Positions 38,701-48,823 of a stretch of 64,000 nt of DNA are shown here, one piece after another. Positions within the stretch are counted from its first letter, which is position 1. Every line of letters begins with the position of its first letter. Below the pieces are notes generated by a model. The model made no database searches. It was not told where the DNA came from and saw only the letters and a list, made by a program, of their open reading frames with translations. Source of the DNA: Onchocerca lupi (lineage: Eukaryota; Nematoda; Chromadorea; Rhabditida; Onchocercidae); assembly GCA_028564675.1 (NCBI GenBank), contig JAOVVO010000252.1:38393-102392 (forward strand). Reading direction: 5' to 3'. A program made the translations under genes and the position numbers.

Positions 38701-41700
38701 CAAAATAAATAAATATCCAGTTGAAGAAGCAAGAGATTACCAAAATTTTCAAAATTAGGATTACTGTCACTGCACCAACCTTATAACAGATAGGAGATAT
38801 TGCACAGAAATGAATGGGAGGTAAGTTAGGATTCAAAATTTTAGGACTTACAATCTCCAGAAAAAAGGTATATATTTATGTGATGTGAAAGAACGTGATT
38901 CAAGAGAGTTTAAATTGGAATAGCTGTGCTAATATTCGTCATTCGTTATCATCTTAATATGTTCCTATGCTTAATTTCATCTGATGTGTCCATTATCCTT
39001 ATTCCTCAATCTTATATATTAAAAATAAACGGAAATGAATCAGTCAAAAACTCGCAACGAATAAATGGTAGGTAAAGGGAGTTCAGCTTCGAAATATGCC
39101 ACTTCAAAAATTTTGAATGGATTATATTTCCTAAAATTGCAATAAATGAGGAAATAGACCAGAATAATACAAATCAAAAAAAATCCAATTCAACATATGA
39201 AATTCATTCTCGTTAATCCTAATAAAAAAAACCTAACAAAAATCAACCAAATTTACCACGTAACTGCTTATACCAAGTTTCACTTTTCAGTAGTCTCCAC
39301 TGCATGGGTACTCTACCTGACGCTATGAAGTACAAAAAAAAAAGCTTTCCAGTGCCCTAAAACATATGCCAAAAGCGAATTGAAATATGTTTGCTTTCTC
39401 TTTTTTTTTTTTTTTTTGATTTTAGGTAAAGTTATTCTATTTTAAACTTATCATCCTTTAAATTGCATTATTTCTCTTCAAACAACAATTAATCGACATT
39501 GTCATGTTACCTCGATTCCGATGAAATGCAACTTCCACTTGTCGATAGCACAGCTAAATGTCTAACCATTTTAATTCATCTGCTAGTTAAGGATTGAAAC
39601 CTTGAATTTTAAACACGATTTCTACAAACACTGCATTTTCTTAAAGTATTTTCTTGAAAAAAAAAAAAAACATCATGAAACCTGTTTCGTTCGAATAAAG
39701 TTTGTTGATGCGCTGTTGTATCTTTTCGTACGATAGTTCCTGGTGATTTTGATGACTTGTCCATTGACGGTTGTCGATAACGACTCCATGGCTAGACAAA
39801 AACAAAAATGCATATATTTATAATATACTAAATAGGAATACCATTGATTTAAAGAAATACTGTAAAGATAAGGAAAAGGCATATCATTTCTTTAGATAAG
39901 AAGGATACATTAAATCAATTATTTTAAATTAAATTGGTCTATTTTATGCAACATTACTAACAATATGATAGTTATGAAGTAAAGTAATTCATTAATTGCT
40001 AAAATTGAGTTCTTTATTCTCTATGCATTCCATTTTAATTCTTTATATCTTCTATTATTTTGCTGCATACATTCTTTCTCGAAGATAAATATCTTAGAAT
40101 AACTAGTAATACTTCCTAAGCTTTCTACATGCATACACTGCAGGTTCGCGAGTATGGAAAGATAACCTACCTGATTTCAGAATTTTCTTCTGTTTTCTCT
40201 TTCAAATAATTTGATTAACTAATAGTTATTTCGAGGTATTTTTAAAAACTTATACACTAATTCTTTCTAAACATATTCAACATCGAAAAATAAACAATTT
40301 CACTAAAAAAACAAACAAACAAACCGAATAAGGTTTAGCTGGTCTTGAAAGACGCCAATCCCGCTGTACAGCTTCAAGACGTGATCGTTCCTCACCAGAA
40401 AGCCAATTTGAGGTGCCACTTAAATTGTAAGCCGTGAAATTTCAATATCAAAAACTAAATTATGATAAAAATCTAGTTCAAAATATTCCAATTACCAATA
40501 CGAAACTACAAATATGGGATTGAAAAACATGAAATAGTATTATCGATGATGCCAACAATGAACATTTGCAGCAGGACGGGATTTCTTTTCGGAGAACTTT
40601 AGTTTAACTTTTAAAATATTAAATTTCATTAAATATAAATGATACATGCTATGATCTTAAAGCTTCAATTTTGATAAGAATTTCATAAATTTTCAGCCCT
40701 TGGCATGTCAAGTTTTAATTTCTTTTACAGTATTTTATAGCTTAGGCATAAATCAAGCAGGCAAATGGCAAAAATAGTGGTACTTAGGTAAATACTACAA
40801 CCAGGCTTAATAAAGACTGTCCAACCATTTAATAAAGTAATTGCTGCCAATTTGGACTGTCTGATCTCTTTGCTGGTACATATCAACATTGTGTCTCCTC
40901 GGTTTGCTCGAAACATACGAACGTGCTAAACTTTTCCAAAATCAAAAAAAAAAGAAAAAAAAAAAAAAAGAAAAAAAGAGAAGAAAAAAAAGGAAAATCC
41001 AAGATCTAACTGATGATCAAACGAAACAATGAATGACAGAAACGGCGAAAAAAAATTACAAGAAAAAACATTTAAAAAAATTAGCAACAGTTGCTGGAAA
41101 ACAATTTAGATTTCAGGGTTATGAAAATTTTTTAAAAATGAATTCTAGGCAAGACAAATTATCCATGCAAACATGATCATTAATTTTTCAAATTTAAAAG
41201 TTAAAAAATGAAGCAAAATAGTGAAAACGATTATTTCTTGGCAGTAAATAAAGAAACGAGTATCAAATATATTTTCCATTTGTAATAAAATTATGTGGTT
41301 AGAAATTTTCTAAATTATTAAGGTTAAACTTGGACAACTTGATAGCAAAAAAAAAAAAGAAAAAAAGCAAGAGTACTAAAAACAGTTCACCTCAATTTCC
41401 ACATAATAACAGGAAGCGATGATTATGAATTTTCGAAAATATTCCCATCCAAATCATGAACCATCACCATGCGATGCGGCATAGGTATACGCATTTTATA
41501 CGAAATGCACAAAAAAAAAGAGAAAATTGTATAAAAATCCAAAAAGATGACAGAATAACATTTATATCTGATTATTCACGCAATAGGAAACAAAATTCTC
41601 AGTTTCGGAAAAAGCAAATGTTTTTTTTTTCCCTGAACTTTGTCTGCATTTATCAGCTTTATCTTTTTTTTTTTTTTTTTTTTTTGATTGCAAATTTTTG

Positions 41701-44700
41701 AATGTAATCTTCCACATCACGGATTCAAACAAACATTTGACCCATCAAAAAATGTGTAATAGTCTTATCAGATGATTTGTTGTGAGAAATAAGAAAAAAT
41801 TACAGTAATACCCGAATGATAGAAAAAGCTTGAAAAAAAAAAGAAAAAAAAGGTTACAGTGCTAATGTGCTATTATCTATTAATCAAAGACTATTAGGAA
41901 TTTCTTGGATAAATATTTTCAATATTGAAATTTATGATTAAATAAATTGCATACATTCCATTTTTGAAAACTATACACTTGTCACTGATATACACTTATC
42001 ACCAATACGCTATAACGGTTACAACATACACTTTTTTCGATAGCAAGAGAACGTGAAAGAAAAACACGTTATGATGGCTAATTTTAACAAATTAATTAAA
42101 TTATCGTAAAAATTTACAAATTAACCCTTTTAAAATCCGTTTCTTCATTTTTTTTTTCCATTTATCAATAAGGACATAGATAAAGATTTATAATAGTTTA
42201 TCGATCACTTAAATAAAACCATCTCTCACTCCATCCAACAAACATATTCGGTGATATGACGCGGAATTTGAAGAATTAGCGAACATAGGTCACTCTTATC
42301 ACTAAGATAGGCAAACTGATAGGCACTACTAACAACTGTATTTTGGAATTTAGAAAGAATTCGCATATTCTTAACTTCGATATCACAAAATTTCATGATA
42401 TTAAAACGGATTTATACGGATTACATCATTCTAAAATTGGTTCATGATGCTAAAATGACCGATTATGGATGGATACTTTCCTTACTAATTTAGAAATTTT
42501 TGGCGGGACCGATATGAAGCTATTTAAAGATTATGTTTTGGGAATCATAACAAGAGAAGAAAAAATAACATTCATATCAGAACAATCATAAATTTAAAAA
42601 AAAAAAAAGAGAAAGAAAACCTAGAAGCATTCAGATGTTTAAATAGCATAACATTCAAATAATTCATATCAACTTATGCAGATTATTACTGATCAATGAT
42701 TGATTACTTTATTGATAACATAATAACGCAACACACATACGTACCCCATCAATATTATTTTCATTCACAAATATATACAACTTAACATACAATCATTGTA
42801 TAAACAAACGAATTCAGTCTTTTTTTTTTCCACTCGATTTTTTGAAAAAATGAGTCGTTAAAGATAAGATTTAGCTACTTCATCAATAAATAAATGGGAA
42901 TGTTTCGGAATATTTTTGCAGAATTTACTATGACGTGCACCGATTTCATTTAGAAACTTCTATTTTATTTAAGAATTTTGTGGAAAATAAGCAGAAAACA
43001 AATGATACCCAGGAAAGAAGAGCTTTTAAGTTTATTTACCGTACAAAATTTCAGCGAAATAACCCATAATAAAAGCGAAATTGTATCATTTGAATGACTT
43101 TTTCCCTTTTGACATCCTTTCTATCACTTTGGGTAAAATGATCTTGATTATTATTGGACGCAAAGAAAGAAGATTAAATTTAAGAAATTTTAGATTCTAA
43201 AAAATGGGAAAAATGATAAAAACTTTAAGAGCCATTGTTATAAAGTTGTTCATTTTCTAAATATGTTCCTTACCTTCATAAAGCGTTATTTAGATCCGCA
43301 TAATAACAGGTACAGTTGAAGTTGAACACCGATGAAAGAGTTAAAATTTACTGTATGCAGCAATATACTTATGAAAGAACAAGATCAACTCGCTCTCGAT
43401 GATGAACGAAACTGGATATTTTACGGAAAATGATGAAAATATTTTGTAATCAATTAATTAAAATTAAAAAAAAGAAATTGTTGATTAGACAGCGGAAATT
43501 CTTCGATACAACTAAGGGAATCAAAGTAAATTTTATTTCCGAGAAAGAGCCATCCTGAATTTGTAATCAGTAACCTCCTATCAACTCAATCAGAGATGAA
43601 TACATTTTGTTCAAATGAATGAAATGAAGGAAAAGTTTGAAAGCAATGGGAATGTTGTTATGGAATGATAATCTAATAAAGTCCAATACAAATTTTGGTT
43701 GAAGATTAGCACAGAAAAACAATTAGTTCATAAGTTCTCCGGCAAAATGTCCAGACTGAGAAAACCATTGAGTTAGAAATGCCACCAATAAGTTGAAATT
43801 GTTCAATCAGATGAGAAAAAACATACTTCAGAAAGGCAGTTATTTATAGGAGATAAGAATCAGAATCCTGGATTCACAGCTTTCCATTGCTTGAAAACAA
43901 TTCGCATATTTCAGTAAGCAAAGTATAGATGATGTTGATACTATAAGAAACTGGGCAAATATTTCGATTTTGTAATTGAAGCAGTAGACGAAATATACTA
44001 CTTATCGATCAAAGCCTCCCGCTTAAATAGCTTAAACTTTAATCTGATCTAGAAAAAGTACGAATAAATACAGTAGGTAAAAAGAAAAGAAAAGCCAGAA
44101 ACTTGGTGATGGCTCTAGGACAAATATTTCGTAGGTTTAACCTAAATGAAACTTCGGCATCAGATCACGGTCGATCGTTTAGTAGCAAAAGGTACGGATT
44201 TCATAAATGACAACCGGAAACTGCATAGGAAGGTAGCTAAGCAGGAATATGTTTTTTGATCATAGAGAAATATCCTCTTTTCATATTTCCAGATATCACA
44301 TATATAGTCATCAATACTGCTCCAGCAGAAATGTTTCATGGAAGGATCCGGAATAACGTAGTATTAGTATGAATAGATGAATACCACAATAGCTGTAGTC
44401 ACGCTGAACAAGTACAGATATGATGATTTCTCAATAATACACAAAAATTGATAAAAAATGTCATAACGAAAGAATAGGTCAAGTTCTCGATCAATTGAAA
44501 ACTGAAAATATGCTTAAAAAGTTTTAAAACTAATCAGCAGTTAAAGAAAAAAAAACTTTAAAGAAAACAGTTCTTTAAAAAATTCAAAAAAAAAATTCTT
44601 TTTATCTCTACTGCGATTAGGAAAGTTGGGTCAAAAACATCAATTACTCAGAAATGTTGGCCATGAAATTGATATCAAGCTTGAAAGAGGAGATGCAAAA

Positions 44701-47396
44701 GTAAACTTAAATCAGCAAACTGTTTCAAGCTATAAATATTGCAATCGACGTGCTGTAAATGGATGCAAATTGTCAGTGTGCAGTAATTTCAGTGCACTTT
44801 TTTGTTACAATCAGTTTACTTATCATTCAATTTGTTGATAACAAAGACTGTCCTATGCAGCTTTCTGAAAAACCATAAGCTTTCGAAAATTGTATGCAGT
44901 TCATGCATGTTCTAAGGTCCACTTTCATGCCTTCATTTAAATCTCATGCAACACATCTAGCACTTTATCATTTCTTCAAAAAACGAAGGGAATCAAAAGG
45001 CACAAATTCTTAGAGCAGTCTCTTTCACCAGAAATTTTCGATTCGCTCAGTACGCAAGATTGATACTTTCAGTGAATTATGATTCAAACAAAAAGTTCAA
45101 TAACTTGGATTTCATGCAACTAACTAAACAACTAAAAATGCTATTTGCCGACAAGCATTCTTCCAGAAAATCATGATCCACCTGATTATTTTTTCCATCT
45201 TCTTAACAATTCTGATCAATAATACATAGTCATGGGCAGTTACGACTTCACGTTTCGTATGTCAGAAGCATATCCGATAGAATAATCATGTCTTTTAAAA
45301 AACATGAAGCACACACAAAAAAATAAATTACGGTTAGCATACACCCAATTAATAATAAATGATCATTTTCGAAGTGCAAAAAAATTGCCTAGAGAAGCAA
45401 ATGGATATAATTGCTGGACAGGCCGGATTTGTTATTGAAAAGACATGATCAGTTCTTCTATTTCATGAATAGAAAAAACAAATTTCGGATTTTAACAAAA
45501 AAAAAAACCAACTCGTATATTTTCTCAGTTCAGAGGTAAATATTCAGAACGCATAAACTTAAAAAAGAAAATACATCAATCATAAACCATGCCTTTCAAA
45601 GCAGAGAGAGAAAAAGACTAGAGGAATACTTTTTGGAATAAAAAAAAGTGTGACCCAAACCACAATAGCCAATCATTAACTTTTACAAAATACTAGTATT
45701 GAAATACAGTAGATAAAACAAATTCGTGAACCCTTAGTATTCATTTCAGGTTAAAACATACTTTTCAGGACTTGTAGCTTTATTTCGACGCATCTTCGAA
45801 GATGCGCCGCACAATAATAGCGATGAAAAAAATTTAATGATAAGCAACAACAAAATTTTGTTGATAATTTTGCTTTACTAAGAAATTTGCATAGTATTTT
45901 ATGCTGGGCAAATTTTTGGAAATACTCCATTGTATAAATCATGATTATTATTATCAGACGAATTCCTTCTGATATAACCAAAAGAACATCCAAATCTCTT
46001 AGCTAGACATTTTTTTTTCTTTTTTTTAGTGGGGGGAGAGGTAATTTGCAAGAGCCAAAAAACCAATGAGGATCAAAATGACCATTACTCACTTCAATAA
46101 CTATTTATGACAAAAAAAAGTTCGGAAATTAGTAATGATAAAAAGTAAATTTTTAACCTTTGATTAAATGATGCTAGCATTTCCGAAGATCTTAAAATGT
46201 TGGAAGATGAAGAATCAACCAAATGATGATTTGAATCTGCTTACTGGTCCAAAAAATTGTCCTACATATCGATTTTCGTTGCTTTCTGATGCATTAGGAA
46301 CGTTTCAACTCATTAAAATATTTTAAAATTCACTTCTCAGTTCTGTTGTACTTACTTGTCATAGATTTAACATGTACAGCACATACATTCAGAATTATTC
46401 TGCCCAAATCTAACAACATTCTTTGAAATTTGTTCAGAATTGGAATATTTCGATATCAGATGAACAGAAATGGATTCAGGTAGGAATCGGTCATCACTTT
46501 TTCTCCTCCATATTTAATTACTTATTCCTAATAGTAACTGCAATTCCTACTTTGTTTTCTAAATTATTCTCGTTGAACTACATGAAGAATACCAATGCAT
46601 CTTACAATAAAAATATAATAATTCCACTATAAAACAACTTTATTCTTTTCAAGTATCCATATTTCGAAGTATAATCAATGGAACTTTCTGTAACTAGGTT
46701 AATCACACTTATCTAAAGTGGCAGTAGCATGCAAATAACCTCTGTTCATTCAGTTCGGAAAAAGCTAAAAGCTGTTGCTATCTGTTCCCACGTTTCTGGC
46801 TCAATTTTAATAACTTAAATCTACTACTGACATAGATTAGGTAATAATGTAATCCATGTAATGAATTACATTTATATCAGATGAATAAAAATGAATGTTA
46901 TTTTTTTTCCTGGAAATTAAACCGAAAAAGAAAGAAAATACCAAGCAAATGGCTTCTTTGAAAATTTTTGATTGATTTCAGGAATTAAATCATAATATAA
47001 ATAAATAAAATTCAAGTCTTACATAGTCTTTTTTCCGAATGACTTATACCATTATGGATGTGGATTATACACAATATTCAGACACCACGACATATTCAGG
47101 ATAATAATAATCAAATAGTTTTGAAGCATATGAAATTGTAATAAAGAAAACTGCTGAATATTCAGCATTTAAAGAAACAGAATACCTGTTTACGAAATCC
47201 ACCAACCGCAAAATATTCATTGCTGGCATCAAAGACAAGTAATTAAATATAAATTAGCATATTCATCAGCTAACCTGGCTACAGGTTCTTGAGTATGCGA
47301 ATCCTCATTAACTCGACGCATAACACGCTTGCGGTAGCCGGACTGCGCCGAGTTGGTTTTCCGACAATCCGTTGTTGTTGCATCCTTCTCCTCCAT
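23110..47396 (-). CDS. wnk-1: WNK (with-no-lysine) serine/threonine protein kinase, complete gene
   Basis: Twenty-seven core exons join in phase to 5028 nt (about 1675 aa). The start at 47396 opens MEEKDATTTDCRK; the stop is TAG at 23110. WNK kinases sense chloride, osmolarity and crowding and phosphorylate SPAK/OSR1-type kinases (GCK-3 in C. elegans), controlling ion transport and volume. Family diagnosis: the beta-3 strand reads VAWCELQ with Cys229 where other kinases have Lys, and the catalytic Lys212 sits in the glycine loop GRGSFKTVY. HRDLKCDN (Asp330), GDLGLATL (Asp349) and activation-loop Ser359 and Ser363 follow. Two PF2-like regions, a 36-Gln tract, an RFLV motif near residue 906 and a C-terminal coiled coil match WNK architecture. 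Length is close to that of other nematode WNKs. The 6.9-kb first intron is the largest. Optional exons are listed separately. The assignment is secure; exact ends of a few low-complexity exons are not. Confidence 0.93.
25955..25992. repeat. Perfect 38-bp palindrome (17-bp arms, 4-nt loop)
   Basis: TAATAAAATTTATTAAT at 25955-25971 is followed after TAAT by its exact reverse complement at 25976-25992. It lies in the intron upstream of the exon at 25087-25161 and is followed by TACTAATAC-type repeats to about 26060. It could extrude a cruciform or form an RNA hairpin. Confidence 0.85.
26505..26531 (-). other. Candidate 27-nt microexon of wnk
   Basis: GATTTCC-side acceptor TTCAG and donor GTATTT enclose 27 nt that read ISKELGRAA in phase 0, between the exons ending 27048 and starting 25161. 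Including it adds nine residues without changing the frame, as expected for an optional cassette. Confidence 0.4.
27048..31458 (-). other. wnk-1: wnk exons 18-24, low-complexity Ser/Thr/Pro region
   Basis: Exons 31192-31458, 30710-30976, 29363-29603, 28754-29103, 28507-28671 and 27048-27701 (267, 267, 241, 350, 165 and 654 nt) encode residues 758-1405. The numbering leaves a place for the candidate exon at 29932-30014. The region is mostly disordered Ser/Thr/Val/Asn-rich sequence. Islands are TSRFLVTKS (an RFxV motif of the type that binds SPAK/OSR1 C-terminal domains), LKKLESELCKVSG, LNDKLLALSQKMQNEQMEEV and the conserved-looking HMFSPTTSFNSDYDFQ at the end. Confidence 0.75.
29932..30014 (-). 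other. Candidate alternative wnk exon with unmatched phase
   Basis: Between acceptor TTTAAG and donor GTTAAT an 83-nt segment reads AINAIPIGEITTVTVSHTDN and then YPISEPQ. It is coding-like and resembles the TVSHSD motif in exon 18. It needs an upstream exon ending in phase 1, but exon 19 ends in phase 0. A possible partner with acceptor CTTCAG lies at about 30380-30487. This could be an alternative or cryptic exon pair, or chance. Confidence 0.3.
31588..32845 (-). other. wnk-1: wnk exons 15-17, polyglutamine tract and second PF2-like region
   Basis: Exons 32522-32845, 32158-32250 and 31588-31656 encode residues 596-757. The Gln-rich block is followed by a Lys-rich hinge (KHKKSKKKVAIEVLRVV). 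Then come LVSCRLDTSHKTVTFQFAPD and DQDCLTNSQVGVVSEQLEKI, which resemble the second PF2-like domain of WNKs, preceded by the short strand VAIEVLRV. Reading frame continuity across the Gln tract is clear from the charged sequence on both sides. Confidence 0.8.
32672..32779 (-). repeat. 36-residue uninterrupted polyglutamine tract (CAA/CAG)
   Basis: 108 bp of mixed CAA and CAG codons encode 36 Gln without interruption, flanked by further Gln-rich sequence on each side. The mixture of both codons should make the tract less prone to slippage than a pure CAG run. Confidence 0.9.
33307..33731 (-). other. wnk-1: wnk exons 13-14, first PF2-like domain and charged helix
   Basis: Exons 33543-33731 and 33307-33441 encode residues 488-595. 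The first gives a PF2/OSR1_C-like fold (LRVFDEKKRKQYRFKENEG, then FAFDIETDKAEEVVQQMI) that in WNKs follows the kinase directly and has autoregulatory roles. The second is a highly charged, probably coiled-coil helix with repeated RxxE and EEEQRKQEEE patterns. Confidence 0.85.
33870..36496 (-). other. wnk-1: wnk exons 6-12, kinase catalytic domain
   Basis: Exons 36369-36496, 35670-35782, 35229-35310, 34861-35047, 34500-34657, 34130-34224 and 33870-33981 encode residues 196-487. Motifs in order: GRGSFKTVY (Lys212), VAWCELQ (Cys229), REEAEMLKGLQHPNIVRFYD (Glu of helix C), IVLVTELMTSGTLKMYLKRF, VIHRDLKCDN, KIGDLGLATL, SVIGTPEFMAPEMYEE, DVYAFGMCLLEM and EYPYSEC. The spacing HRD-Asp to DLG-Asp (19) and DLG-Asp to the main activation-loop Ser (14) equals that of mammalian WNK1. 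All catalytic residues are present, so the enzyme should be active. Confidence 0.95.
37359..39681 (-). other. Intron 3 of wnk (2.3 kb)
   Basis: The intron between exons 3 and 4 contains A runs near 38427 and a T run near 39405. No nested coding sequence or RNA gene was recognised. Confidence 0.7.
40419..47274 (-). other. Intron 1 of wnk (6.9 kb)
   Basis: Donor GTTAGC, acceptor TTTAAG. The intron is AT-rich with A or T runs near 40950 and 41665. No nested gene was recognised. The plus-strand frame at 44626-44838 (70 aa, Cys/Asn-rich) has no visible domain or splice context. Confidence 0.7.
45789..45806. repeat. Perfect 18-bp palindrome in wnk intron 1
   Basis: CGCATCTTCGAAGATGCG is its own reverse complement. 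It stands out as GC-balanced in an AT-rich intron and could be a dimeric factor site. No matching family is claimed. Confidence 0.7.
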
Positions 47397-48004
47397 TGTT
47401 AGAAGTGGTTAACGTGACAATCCACAAAAAACTCACGCTAACCGCTACAGAAACTTCCCTATATCAGATCAATGCAGAGATCCGCCCCCGAGGAGGCGAA
47501 TTGCAATAAACAAACAACGTGGAAAAACTGACGTTAGAGCCCACGACGTTCGAGCTCTACACCTTTCCTTTTAAATCAACATCGTCAGAACTGATAAATC
47601 CTGAAAAAATTGAGATTAGTTAAAGTGAAAAATTTTTTAAAAAATCGATACACTTGAAGTCGAGTGAAAGGTCGACTTATATCGCAAATTCTACGTCATT
47701 TAAAATCTTTCAAATATGATAAATTTCACGTAATGTGAAATTTTAGCACGCATACAGCAAGAACTGAGCAGTAACATGAGAGTGAATAAAGACAGGTAGT
47801 AGACACCGGGTAACAGATGAGGTCATAATTTTTCATGCAACATGGATCTTGTCTTCGACTCATTATCTTTACATTAAAACATTTATTGGACGACAAATAA
47901 TATGTGACATCAACCAGCGAAATGATTATACTTCAGAAATTTCGGTCAAGTAACACAAATCAAACATGCTGGTCAATGTAGGCAGAAATTTCAAAAACAA
48001 TCAG
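47397..48004 (-). promoter_or_regulatory. 5' flank and probable promoter region of wnk
   Basis: The 180 bases upstream of the start codon are richer in G and C than the surroundings (for example TCCGCCCCCGAGGAGGCG near 47480 and ACGTT repeats). GTTTCTGTAG on the minus strand about 50 nt upstream of the ATG could accept an SL leader or a 5' UTR splice. No TATA box was identified. Confidence 0.4.
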
Positions 48005-48057
48005 TCCCTTTTCTCTCTTTTCTTCTTTCTCTTTCCCTCTCTCTCTCTTTCTCTCTT
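48005..48057. promoter_or_regulatory. 53-nt uninterrupted pyrimidine tract upstream of wnk
   Basis: Fifty-three consecutive C or T on the plus strand (GAGA-type purines on the minus strand) followed by GCAG. On the plus strand it is an ideal splice acceptor, but the sequence after it is open for only a few codons (FREILG, then stop). On the minus strand it is a GAGA-rich tract about 610-660 bp upstream of the wnk ATG. Confidence 0.5.
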
Positions 48058-48553
48058 GCAGTTCCGTGAAATCCTAGGATAAATTCAAGCTCATCAATAT
48101 ACTATCTGCCAAAGAAAGTTTAAAATGTTGGTGAATGAGATAGATGGATTAGTAGCAACAGTTCTGTTAATACCCGATGGAAAGCACTCTGTCATGTTTT
48201 GTTATTAGCAGTAGAGAAATAAACTTAAAATGACTTAAGATTCTTGTTTTACTTTCAAACATGCCATTATTTTCATCCAGAAAATAAATCGAAATAAAGA
48301 GATCAAACCAAGATATGTCAACTGCACATGCGATCCGTGTGTGTGTGTGACATCCAAATTGGATACTGTAATTTAAGGCCTGAATGAATACAGAAGTAAA
48401 ACGATGTTAACTATGAAGGTAAGAGACCGAAATGATGTCGCAATGATCCAAATATCGCTCACTGATTGTCGTTTTGCTTTATACCATCGCACTTTGTGAT
48501 ATTTTTTTTTTGCTTTTCAAAGAAAAAAAAAAAAAAAAAAAACTTAACCCCTT

Positions 48554-48823
48554 CTATTGCTGAACGGATTCACATGAGAATCCTGATGAAGAGAGAAAGA
48601 GAAAGGAGAACTTTCGGATAATCTCGGTCATATTTGGAGAAATTCCGTCGAACACTTCTGGCGTTGACAAACTCGACAACGCCTTTAACGCAAGCCAATC
48701 ATACGAAATCTTCCTATTTCTCCCACCTCCATCTCCCCTCCCACCCTTTCGAAGAAACTTTTGGAGACAAGCCAAATGCTCTTCGTTCGCTTCGAGATTA
48801 TCTGATGTGATGCAACCCCACAT
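48554..48823 (-). CDS. Unassigned open reading frame upstream of wnk (89 aa)
   Basis: A minus-strand frame begins MWGCITSDNLEANEEHLACL and ends GFSCESVQQ. It is about 44 percent GC, well above its surroundings, with mixed rather than low-complexity composition. A donor-like AAG/GTGGGA after LQKFLRK suggests it could be a first exon. As a spliced exon it would end in phase 0 and so would not join wnk exon 2 (which needs phase 2). No domain is recognised, and it may be non-genic. Confidence 0.25.
   Translation of the reverse strand: MWGCITSDNLEANEEHLACLQKFLRKGGRGDGGGRNRKISYDWLALKALSSLSTPEVFDGISPNMTEIIRKFSFLFLSSSGFSCESVQQ

Larger units (their letters stand above)
36797..47396 (-). other. wnk-1: wnk exons 1-5, N-terminal region
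   Basis: Exons 47275-47396, 40325-40418, 39682-39791, 37184-37358 and 36797-36881 (122, 94, 110, 175 and 85 nt) encode residues 1-195. Landmarks are basic GYRKRVMRRV, then NWLSGEERSRLEAVQRDWRL, Ser/Arg-rich SRYRQPSMDKSSKSPG, and an acidic stretch around VVDDDVDAEEEK just before the kinase. Each junction restores a codon across a phase 0, 1 or 2 intron, which is strong support. The N-terminal region is poorly conserved between WNKs. Confidence 0.85.

Noticed and set aside
44626..44838. Plus-strand 70-codon frame in wnk intron 1
   Set aside because: No domain, and not supported by splice sites or composition. Frames of this length are expected by chance.
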